Positions 8,849 to 15,831 of a stretch of 64,000 nucleotides of DNA are shown in pieces (position 1 is the first letter of the stretch; the number at the start of each line of letters is the position of its first letter). The position numbers were made by a program, and so were the translations under genes. The DNA is from CAHJXG01 sp965277495 (GTDB lineage Bacteria; Pseudomonadota; Alphaproteobacteria; Acetobacterales; Acetobacteraceae), in contig OZ255824.1 in assembly GCA_965277495.1 (NCBI GenBank), positions 1,674,001-1,738,000 on the forward strand, given 5' to 3'. The notes under the pieces are model-generated. The model was not told where the DNA came from and searched no databases. It was given only the letters and a program-made list of their open reading frames with translations.

Positions 8849-9991
8849 TCAGGCCAGCAGCTCGCGATAGACCTCAATGGTCGCGGCCTGCATCGCGGCC
8901 GTGGTGTAGTGGGCGCGGACGCTGGCCCGGGCGCGGGCGCCAAGCGCGCGGCGATCGGCAGGCTGCATGGCCAAAGCATGGTCCAGCGCCGCCGCCAGCG
9001 CATCGGCGTCGCCCGGCGGCACGCGCCAGCCCGTCACCCGGTGCTCCACGGTCTCCGCTGCGCCGCCGTGGCCGGTCGCGATCACCGGACACCCCATCGC
9101 TTGCGCCTCGATGACTACGCGTCCGAAACCCTCGGGATCGAGCGAGGCGCTGACGACCACGTCCGCCAGCAGCAGCGCCGCCGGCATGTCGTCGCAATGG
9201 CCCGCAAGGCGCAGCCGGGCCGCGATGCCCAAGGCGCGCGCCTGCGCCTCCAGCTCGCGGGCAAAGCGTTCGCGGCCCTGCGTCGCGCCGACCAGCACGC
9301 AGCATACATCGGTGCGGGCCAGCCGCGCCATGGCGTCGATCAGCACGCCGGCGCCTTTCCAGCGGGTGAGGCGCGCGGGCAGCATCACGACGGGCGCGCC
9401 GTCCGGCAGGCGCCAGGCTTCGGCGAGCCGGGCAATGCGCGGTGCGGACACGGCAGCCGGGTCGAACACCGCGGGATCGACGCCGCGCGGGATGAGGCGT
9501 ATGCGCGCGGGCTCCACGGCGTGCCGCGTCGCCAGCAGCCCGGCGACGTAGTGGCTGATGGCGATCACCCGGTCGCCACGGGCCATAACGGCGTTGTAGC
9601 GGCGCTTGCCCGGCACGTTCTCGTTATAGACGCCGTGATAGGTGGTGACGAAACCTACGCCGGTGCGACGGACCGCCATGAGGGCGGACCAGGCCGGCGC
9701 GCGGGACCGGGCATGGACGATGCCGACGTTCTCGGATTTTATGAGGCCGGCAAGGCGTCCGGCGTTGCGCCAGATCGCCAATGGGTTTTTGGCCGCCATG
9801 GGCAGGCGGACATGACGCCCGCCGGCCCGCTCGACCGCGCCCGCCAGCCGTCCGCCCTCGCTGGCGACCAACGCCGCCCCGCCGGCGTCGACGATGGCCT
9901 GCACGATCTCGACGGTGCCGCGCTCGACGCCGCCGGTTTCGAGCGAGGGAAGCACTTGCAGCACGACCGTGCCGGGTGGGAGGGACGCCAT
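8849..9991 (-). CDS. GT4-type glycosyltransferase
   Basis: Probable retaining GT-B fold glycosyltransferase of cell-surface glycan (lipopolysaccharide core or exopolysaccharide) synthesis. It opens with VLQVLPSLETGGVERG, the acceptor-side start typical of this family. The C-terminal donor-side domain has ARLTRWKGA and the E-x7-E type motif (PEGFGRVVIEAQAMGCPVIAT). Length 380 aa, no membrane segment. It is divergent from the hydrolase gene at 10036 and has no glycan gene next to it. The sugar and acceptor cannot be told from sequence. Confidence 0.82.
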   Translation of the reverse strand: MASLPPGTVVLQVLPSLETGGVERGTVEIVQAIVDAGGAALVASEGGRLAGAVERAGGRHVRLPMAAKNPLAIWRNAGRLAGLIKSENVGIVHARSRAPAWSALMAVRRTGVGFVTTYHGVYNENVPGKRRYNAVMARGDRVIAISHYVAGLLATRHAVEPARIRLIPRGVDPAVFDPAAVSAPRIARLAEAWRLPDGAPVVMLPARLTRWKGAGVLIDAMARLARTDVCCVLVGATQGRERFARELEAQARALGIAARLRLAGHCDDMPAALLLADVVVSASLDPEGFGRVVIEAQAMGCPVIATGHGGAAETVEHRVTGWRVPPGDADALAAALDHALAMQPADRRALGARARASVRAHYTTAAMQAATIEVYRELLA

Positions 9992-10035
9992 TGGGGCGCT
10001 ATAACACAGGGCACAGGGGCGGCGAGGAGGCGGAC

Positions 10036-10806
10036 ATGCAGAAGCCGGGGATGCAGGAAACCGGGCGGACGGATCGTGGCGACGGGGTGGCGCTGGCCTG
10101 GGTGCGGACGCCGGGGCGCGGGCCGACCGCCGTGTTCCTGCCGGGCTACATGAGCGACATGATCGGCGCCAAGGCGATGGTGGTCGAGGAGTTTTGCGCC
10201 GGGCATGGCTTGGCGTGCCTGCGGCTCGACTACTCCGGCCATGGCGCCAGCGGCGGCGCGTTCACCGACGGCACGGTCGGGCGATGGACGGATGACGCGC
10301 TGGTGCTGATCGATCGGCTGACCAAGGGTCCGCTGGTGCTGGTCGGGTCGAGCATGGGCGGCTGGATCGCGCTGCTGGCGGCGCTTGCCAGGCCGGCACG
10401 CATCGCTGGGCTGATCGGCATCGCCGCGGCGCCGGACTTCACCGAGGACTTGATGTGGCAGGCGATGATGCCGGCCGAGCGCGTTGAACTGGAACGGCAA
10501 GGCGTGCTGCAGGTGCCGAGCCTTTATGGCGACCCGTATCCAGTGACCGCCGCGCTGATTGCCGATGGGCGGACGCGGCTGCTGCTGGACCGGGTGATCC
10601 CGCTGCATTGCCCGGTGCGCCTGCTGCACGGCCAGCGGGACCCGGACGTGCCCTGGCAGACGTCATTGCGCCAGGCGGAGCGGCTGCAGTCGAACGACGT
10701 CCAGGTCACGCTGGTCAAGGACGGCGACCACCGGCTTTCCCGCCCGTCCGACCTGGCGTTGCTACGCCGTGCGCTCGGCGAGCTCCTGCTGCAGGATGGC
10801 GCGTAG
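10036..10806 (+). CDS. alpha/beta hydrolase
   Basis: Cytoplasmic serine hydrolase of unknown substrate. The nucleophile elbow GSSMGG puts the catalytic Ser at residue 106. An RDPDVPW segment near the end supplies the likely Asp, and GDHRLS the His. The oxyanion-side motif FLPGYMSDM is near residue 35. The frame is open upstream, but the ATG at 10036 has an excellent GAGGAGG site six bases before it. Length 256 aa. The 3' end overlaps the convergent SDR gene by 45 bases. Confidence 0.85.
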   Translation: MQKPGMQETGRTDRGDGVALAWVRTPGRGPTAVFLPGYMSDMIGAKAMVVEEFCAGHGLACLRLDYSGHGASGGAFTDGTVGRWTDDALVLIDRLTKGPLVLVGSSMGGWIALLAALARPARIAGLIGIAAAPDFTEDLMWQAMMPAERVELERQGVLQVPSLYGDPYPVTAALIADGRTRLLLDRVIPLHCPVRLLHGQRDPDVPWQTSLRQAERLQSNDVQVTLVKDGDHRLSRPSDLALLRRALGELLLQDGA

Positions 10807-11634
10807 GCCCTCGCGATAGGTCGGATAGCGCCAGCGCAGGCCCAGGCGCTGCTGGGTTTTTTCGCTGCGCACCCGGCGGTTCTCGCTCCAGAAGCTGCGG
10901 CCCATGGGACTCATGCTGGCCATCGCTTCGGCAAACGGGGTCAGCGGCGGCGGCGGCATGTTGAGCAGGCGGGCGGCCTCGGCGGTCACGTCGGCACTTG
11001 CGGCGGGTTCATCGTCGACGAGGTTCAGCACGCGCGGGCCAGGGGGACGCCCCTGCTGCATGGCGGCCAGCACGGCGGCGGCAATGTCATCCCGGTGAAT
11101 GCGGCCGAACAGATGGCCTGGCTTCAGCACGCGCCGGGCTTGCCCGCTACGCAGGTCGTCGAACGCCGAGCGGCCAGGGCCATAGATGCCGGCGACGCGG
11201 AACAGGTCGACAGCGCAGCCCGGCAGCGCCGCAACCCAGGCCTGTTCGGCCGCGACCCGGCGTTGCGCCCGCGCGACGGTCGGCGCCACCGGCGTGTCCT
11301 CATCGACCCAGCCGCCGTCGCGGTCGCCATAAACGCCTGTCGTGGACAGGTATCCAGCCCATTGCAGTGCCGGGGCGGCGGCGATGCCGGCGTCATAGCG
11401 GGCCAGGGCCGGGTCGCCATGCTCATCGGGCGCGGCGGTCTGCACGAGGTGGGTGGCTTCCCGCAGCGCTGACGCCGCTTCGCTGAACTCGATCAGGTTT
11501 ACTCCTGGTGGCGGCGTTAGGCGGGAAGGGTCGCGGCTTGTCGCCGTCACCCGCCATCCCAGCCCCGCCGCGCCGGCCGCGATGGCAGTGCCGGTGTAGC
11601 CCAACCCGAGAACAATCAGATGCGTGTCGCCCAT
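10762..11634 (-). CDS. SDR-type NAD(P)-binding epimerase-like protein
   Basis: Rossmann protein of the extended SDR type (YeeZ/NAD-dependent epimerase group). The dinucleotide motif GLGYTGTAI is at residues 10-18, and YLSTTGVYGDRDGGWVDE resembles the substrate strand of these enzymes. The usual YxxxK catalytic pair is not evident, so it may be atypical or non-catalytic. Length 290 aa. It overlaps the end of the hydrolase gene tail to tail. No pathway is implied by the neighbours. Confidence 0.75.
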   Translation of the reverse strand: MGDTHLIVLGLGYTGTAIAAGAAGLGWRVTATSRDPSRLTPPPGVNLIEFSEAASALREATHLVQTAAPDEHGDPALARYDAGIAAAPALQWAGYLSTTGVYGDRDGGWVDEDTPVAPTVARAQRRVAAEQAWVAALPGCAVDLFRVAGIYGPGRSAFDDLRSGQARRVLKPGHLFGRIHRDDIAAAVLAAMQQGRPPGPRVLNLVDDEPAASADVTAEAARLLNMPPPPLTPFAEAMASMSPMGRSFWSENRRVRSEKTQQRLGLRWRYPTYREGLRAILQQELAERTA

Positions 11635-11689
11635 GCCGCATCCTACCTGGTTTGCCCGCGTGCGCGAGCGGGAGTATGTTTATGTGGAA

Positions 11690-12556
11690 ATGAACATACG
11701 CGTTGCGCTCACCGGCGGTGCGATTTTGGTCGCGCTGGCCGCGGCGGTTGGCGGCGACGGATGGGACTTGCGCCACACGGCCCCGGCTATGGCTGAGGCT
11801 GTCCCAGAGCCTGCACCGGGCGCTGGTTCCGGTGAACAGGCATTGCCTACCCCGCCAATTCCGCCTCGCATCGCTGAAGGCGAGGACTATGAGCGCTGCC
11901 TTTCCATGCTGAATACCGACCCGGCGGGAGCCAACGTGTTTGCCGACGCATGGGAGGCGACCGGCGGCGGGGATGGCGCCACGCATTGCCGCGCGCTCGC
12001 CGAAGTTGCGCTCGGACAGCCTGAGAAGGGCGCTGAGCTGATGGATAAGCTCGCCGGGGCCAGCCAGGCACAGCCGGCTGCGCGGGCCAGTGTTTATGGC
12101 CAAGCCGGCCAGGCCTGGTTGATGGCGGGCGATCCGGGACGGGCGTTCGGGTCGGCGACGCTCGCTTTGTCGTTGACGCCCGACGATGCGGACCTGTTGA
12201 TTGACCGGTCGATCGCGGCCGCGACCCTCGGGCGTTATGACGACGCGGTGGACGACCTGACGCATGCGCTGGATCTCGATCCGCGCCGGGCGGACGCGCT
12301 GGTGTTTCGTGGCGCAGCGTGGCGGCATTCGGGGCATTTGGAGTTGGCGCAGGACGACATAGACCGCGCATTCGCCCAGGATGCGGAGAACCCGGATGCG
12401 CTGCTGGAGCGCGGCATCCTGCGGCAGCGCCGGGGCGACCGGGATGGGGCGCGGGGGGATTGGGAGCGCGCCATTGCCCTGTCGCCCGATACGGCAACTG
12501 GCGATTTGGCGCGGCAGAATTTGGCGCTGCTTGAGGCCGGGCCTGGCCGGCGCTAA
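11690..12556 (+). CDS. exported TPR-repeat protein
   Basis: A predicted exported protein: residues 1-22 (MNIRVALTGGAILVALAAAVGG) form a basic-hydrophobic signal or anchor. From about residue 65 the chain is helical repeats. Three clear tetratricopeptide-like units lie around residues 135-270 (for example LLIDRSIAAATLGRYDDAVDDLTHAL without its neighbours), so it is probably a scaffold for protein contacts in the periplasm. The upstream open frame lacks a good start; the ATG at 11690 places the hydrophobic segment at the N-terminus. Function unknown. Confidence 0.72.
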   Translation: MNIRVALTGGAILVALAAAVGGDGWDLRHTAPAMAEAVPEPAPGAGSGEQALPTPPIPPRIAEGEDYERCLSMLNTDPAGANVFADAWEATGGGDGATHCRALAEVALGQPEKGAELMDKLAGASQAQPAARASVYGQAGQAWLMAGDPGRAFGSATLALSLTPDDADLLIDRSIAAATLGRYDDAVDDLTHALDLDPRRADALVFRGAAWRHSGHLELAQDDIDRAFAQDAENPDALLERGILRQRRGDRDGARGDWERAIALSPDTATGDLARQNLALLEAGPGRR

Positions 12557-12610
12557 TAACGCGCAGTGGATTGGGCCGTTTGGGCCGGGCTTGCAGGAGA
12601 AAAGACGTTT

Positions 12611-12976
12611 ATGAGTGGCTTCAAAGGCAGCAAGTTCACCGACCGCGCGGAGTCCGCTGCGGCCGCAAAGAAAGCGATGCTGGAAAAGTTTCGCGCCAAG
12701 CCGGCGCCGGATGACCCGGCCGTGCTGGCGCGCGCCGCCGAACGCAAGGCCATCGCCGACGCGCGGGAGGTTCGGGCTGCTGAGCGCAGGGTGATCCGGG
12801 AGGCCGAAGACGCGCGCAGGATCGCCGAGGACGAGGCCCGCCAGGCCGAGTTGGCCGCGCAAGCCGCTGCCGAGTTGCAGAGGAAGGCCGAGCAGGCGGC
12901 GCGGGATGAGGAGATCAAGGCGCAACGCAAAGCGGAGCGTGACGCGCGCTACGCCGCACGAAAGGCGCGGCGTTAG
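12611..12976 (+). CDS. DUF6481 family protein
   Basis: Small, highly charged protein (121 aa) that begins MSGFKGSKFTDRAESAAAAK and is then one long Ala/Glu/Arg/Lys-rich helix, probably a coiled coil. This arrangement matches the alphaproteobacterial DUF6481 family, whose function is not known. The ATG at 12611 has GGAGAAAAG upstream. It follows the TPR gene by 54 bases on the same strand. The opposite-strand open frame here is a shadow of the biased composition. Confidence 0.78.
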   Translation: MSGFKGSKFTDRAESAAAAKKAMLEKFRAKPAPDDPAVLARAAERKAIADAREVRAAERRVIREAEDARRIAEDEARQAELAAQAAAELQRKAEQAARDEEIKAQRKAERDARYAARKARR

Positions 12977-13109
12977 GCAGTAGAGTGCGCGAGCGTGGGG
13001 GCTGTGGGGCTGGCCCAGCGAGACCGGCAGGGCTGATCATTGCAAATAACGCGTAGTATGATGCGAAGCTTGCAGGCGCGGGATATGCCCCATCGGTCAG
13101 CTTGCATTT

Positions 13110-13270
13110 TATGAGCTTCGGTCGGGCGATTTGCTAGGCGAGCGGCAGTCTGGACTGCCGGGGTTCTGATTGGCGGACCCGGCGCAGCATGTGGGGCTGC
13201 CGCAGATGGCGAACCGGGATGCGGCGGTGTTGTTGGACCGGGACCCTCGGTTGGGGAGTGGGCGGGGGTT
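13110..13270 (+). pseudogene. recG-like C-terminal fragment
   Basis: In the + frame starting at 13113, the translation LRSGDLLGERQSGLPGF, a TGA stop at 13167, then LADPAQHVGLPQMANRDAAV and LLDRDPRLGSGRG resembles the LRGPGDLLGTRQSG...LLERDPRL...RG region near the end of RecG helicase. Both sides of the stop match the same family in the same frame, so this looks like a relic with a nonsense mutation and missing ends. The reading is from memory of the family and needs an alignment. Confidence 0.5.
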
Positions 13271-13459
13271 GGCGGTTGTTGCGGATGTTCGACCGGGGAG
13301 CGGGGCTGCGGACTTTAGGGTCTGGGTAGCATCCGACAACCCTTTCCTGGAGTTCCTTGTCCCAAGCTGCTCGTAAGATCAACCAAGCCAGAACGACAGA
13401 CATTGCTTACGCGCCATTAGCGTAAGAACTGGGTCCATTTGGACGAGCCCCCCACCCAT

Positions 13460-13562
13460 CGTCATTGCGAGCCGACTTCGGTGCGGCAATCCAGGGTTCC
13501 AAGGACGGTCGATGCCCCATGTGAGCCTGGATTGCGGCGTCGCAAGCGTTTCTCGCAAGGAC
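13460..13562. repeat. 103-bp palindromic REP-like repeat, copy 2
   Basis: Arms 13460-13496 and 13526-13562. The left arm is nearly identical to that at 8625 (GTCATTGCGA, CGGCAATCCAGGG). The right arm keeps CCTGGATTGC and CTCGCAAGGAC, with one mismatch from the perfect CTCGCAATGAC. The inter-arm loop differs from copy 1. It lies immediately upstream of the brnT-like remnant and may have broken it. Nothing else is recognised in the remainder of 12977-13669. Confidence 0.82.
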
Positions 13563-13688
13563 AAGGCTACGGTGCGAGCCTATAGTGCCAGACTGCCTGA
13601 GTACCGCGTGGACCGTAAGGTGCGCCGGATCATCTCGGCCCGGCTGTCAGACAGGAAGGAGCGGAACCGATGGCACGAGAGTCGATGA
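13563..13688 (+). pseudogene. BrnT-like toxin C-terminal remnant
   Basis: The + frame from 13563 to the TGA at 13686 reads YRVDRKVRRIISARLSDRKE and then RNRWHESR. This is like the R-x-I-S-A-R...ER...YEE tail of BrnT ribonuclease toxins. The toxin body is absent, because the palindromic repeat ends where it should be. The stop overlaps the ATG of the downstream antitoxin frame at 13670, the usual tight toxin-antitoxin arrangement, which supports the identification. Confidence 0.45.
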
Positions 13689-14013
13689 CACTGGAGGAGA
13701 TCAGGGCCACACGCCCGATAGCGGACCCTGCCAAGATCGTGGCGACGACGGAAGCGGATATCCGCCGACATCAGATCGAGGACGGCGAGGATCCCGACGC
13801 ACCACTCCCGCCGTTCCGTCGACGCCGAATGTCCGGGCTATCCGGACGCGGCTTCAAATGACGCAGGAGGCCTTCGCCGAGGCGATCGGCGTGCCTGTGG
13901 CGACGGTGCGCAACTGGGGGCAGTCTCGGACCAACATGGACCCGGCTGTTCGGTCCTTGCTTCGGGTCGTGGAGCGAGAACCTGACGCCGCGTTGCGAGC
14001 CCTAGCGGAATGA
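13670..14013 (+). pseudogene. frameshifted HTH antitoxin (BrnT/HigB-partner type)
   Basis: The N-terminal part, from ATG 13670 (MTLEEIRATRPIADPAKI, EDGEDPDAPLPPFR), is in one frame. The C-terminal XRE helix-turn-helix (NVRAIRTRLQMTQEAFAEAI, then GVPVATVRNWGQSRTNMDPA) continues one base out of phase from about 13825 to the TGA at 14011. The shift fits a single-base deletion near 13815-13830. Together they make a normal antitoxin-regulator of about 114 aa. It is either a true mutation or a sequencing error. The expected NWEQ is NWGQ here. Confidence 0.72.
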
Positions 14014-14079
14014 TCAAACCGGATGTAAGACCCTTGTTATATATCAACTTAGAAAGCACCTAGTAAATTGTCTTAGCTC

Positions 14080-15126
14080 ATTAGATATCAGGTCTTTGTA
14101 AGTTCAAACTTCACAGATCTTAAGGAGGAGCGTGCGGAAGTCCTTCAATCAATATGGGAACTTGATTGCATTCCGACTGGCATGGAAGCTTTTCTTGCAG
14201 CCAATGAGGCACAATGGGAAGTCATTAAGAAGGTAATAGACGAGTGTGATTATTACATATTGATCATTGGTGGACGTTACGGATCGATTACAAGTGATGG
14301 GATCAGTTATACCGAAAAAGAGTATAACTATGCTAAGTTACTTAATATTCCTGTTCTCGGTTTTGTTCATGGAGAGCCAGAAAATATTTCAGTGTCGAAA
14401 ACTGAAAGAGAAGAGAATGGTCGATCCCGCCTTGAAACATTTCGCGCGCGTGTGATGGCGGAACATCCTATCCGGAAGTGGACGAGTCCTCAAGAGTTAG
14501 GCGGACTCGTCTCGCGGAGTATATCGCGTGCAATAAAAGTAAATCCACGCCCCGGCTGGATTCGAAATCTTGGTCCATCAAACCTTGAATTGATGGAGCA
14601 AATTAATGTACTCACTAGGGACAACGCAGTTTTGAGAGAAAGGATCAAGACCGAGACTGGATTTATGACGGATATTGATGAGCTTGAGAGTGGCTTGGAT
14701 GAGCTAGAGTTGTTTGGTTCTGCAAACGTCTATGATGTTGGCCGGGATAGCTGGAATACTAAAAGTATAGTGTGGCAGGCGACCGCATCTTGGGACGACA
14801 TATTTCGGGACATTGGGCCTATTCTGATGAACGAAGCCAGTGAAGTCGAGATCAAAAATGTGCTTGCTGGTTTTATAGCTTGGTCGAATGATATCGATCG
14901 GAAACTTAAGGTGATTCGTGATTACTCGTTGACTCCGGAGTCATTTGCAGCAGTCATTGTTCAACTCCGCGCGCTTGGTTTGGTCGATAAAGGAGTGCGT
15001 AAGCCCGCTGTAAGCGATCGGGGTAGCTATTGGGCACTCACGGAGGCGGGTGAGCGTTATTTGGTTAGATTGCTGGCTCGAAAGAAAGGAGATAGTGCTA
15101 AAGCCTTGCCGGACGGTGAACCATAG
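14080..15126 (+). CDS. DUF4062 domain protein with C-terminal winged-helix-like region
   Basis: The N-terminal 85 residues match DUF4062 (RYQVFVSSNFTDLKEER, GMEAFLAANEAQW, DYYILIIGGRYGS, SYTEKEYNYA), a predicted sensor or effector module often placed ahead of NTPases; its biochemical role is not established. After residue 150 come a coiled-coil stretch and a region ending in RALGLVDKGVR...YWALTEAGERYL, which resembles a winged helix. The domain begins only at an ATT codon (14080), and the nearest in-frame ATG is 14182, which would cut off the first strand. The gene is strikingly AT-rich next to its neighbours, so it is probably acquired. Confidence 0.75.
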   Translation: MRYQVFVSSNFTDLKEERAEVLQSIWELDCIPTGMEAFLAANEAQWEVIKKVIDECDYYILIIGGRYGSITSDGISYTEKEYNYAKLLNIPVLGFVHGEPENISVSKTEREENGRSRLETFRARVMAEHPIRKWTSPQELGGLVSRSISRAIKVNPRPGWIRNLGPSNLELMEQINVLTRDNAVLRERIKTETGFMTDIDELESGLDELELFGSANVYDVGRDSWNTKSIVWQATASWDDIFRDIGPILMNEASEVEIKNVLAGFIAWSNDIDRKLKVIRDYSLTPESFAAVIVQLRALGLVDKGVRKPAVSDRGSYWALTEAGERYLVRLLARKKGDSAKALPDGEP

Positions 15127-15430
15127 GTCTATGCCACCGAAAGCGTCGGCAAGTGGCAGTTTCGAGCGATGGTCATCGTTTTTAAAAATATTTATTGTTC
15201 CCTCTAGATCACTAAGCGGTAAAGAATTAATGGTCAGAATGAAGTGGAGAAATTATTTTTAGATTACAAGCGGTATTTATGCAGCCTAGGCCGCTTACAG
15301 TTAACAGAATTAAAAATCTTTACTTAGCGCTCTTGACTAACTTGCTTCACTCGATATAAAATAAAACTCGATTTTAACGTATGCTATAGTCGAGTAATTG
15401 TATAACTTTTTTGCCCGAGCGGGACAACAT
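15127..15430. other. AT-rich gap with no gene
   Basis: This is 304 bases of AT-rich DNA between the DUF4062 gene and the small Cys/His gene. It holds a small inverted repeat (AAGCGG at 15268-15273 and CCGCTT at 15291-15296) that could be a weak terminator, and the promoter candidate listed separately. No open frame here looks coding. Confidence 0.5.
15333..15360 (+). promoter_or_regulatory. sigma-70-like promoter candidate
   Basis: TTGACT at 15333-15338 and TATAAA at 15355-15360 are separated by 16 bases, close to the consensus for a housekeeping sigma factor. The small Cys/His gene starts 70 bases downstream. In AT-rich DNA such matches arise by chance more easily, so this is only a candidate. 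Confidence 0.4.
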
Positions 15431-15691
15431 ATGCCTCTAGCAGATGACGTTGAAGTATGTGGGACGGATGGTGTCTGGCGTGTCCTAGATATACGTATTG
15501 CGATGCCCATAAGGAAAAAGAGGAGGATGCGCTGCGTAGAGTGTAAAGGCCACATCAAACTTCATGAGGCCTCCTCGGATGGTGTCCAAGCAGCGCACGT
15601 GGAACATCTGTCGAGGTGGAAGGGCTGCCCGAGAAGCGTTGAATATGATGGTGGCGGACTACGGCGACATCCAAATCAGGTTCAAACTTGA
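15431..15691 (+). CDS. small Cys/His-rich protein, possible zinc-binding
   Basis: Unrecognised 86-aa protein. Its centre reads RMRCVECKGHIKLHEAS followed by AAHVEHLSRWKGC, a C-x2-C plus H...H...C pattern that could hold zinc and recalls the short zinc-ribbon parts of CoiA-like or HNH proteins. A basic KKRR cluster precedes it. The ATG at 15431 has GAGCGGGAC upstream; a TTG 33 bases earlier is the alternative start. The gene is in the same AT-rich island as DUF4062 and could work with it, but nothing shows this directly. Confidence 0.5.
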   Translation: MPLADDVEVCGTDGVWRVLDIRIAMPIRKKRRMRCVECKGHIKLHEASSDGVQAAHVEHLSRWKGCPRSVEYDGGGLRRHPNQVQT

Positions 15692-15831
15692 GGTCACCTT
15701 CTGTGAGCCCCCTCGAACATTGATAAATTGAGAGCAGGAGTCACCTGGATATGGGTAGGCGTCACATGACCGGCACCTGCCAAGACGGGGTGATTGGAAA
15801 TTGGCTAAGTTGCTACTTAAGGTGAATAAAG

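Noticed and set aside
13134..13403. 89-codon minus-strand frame
   Set aside because: Overlaps the recG-like fragment, Pro/Arg-rich, no start signal or domain.
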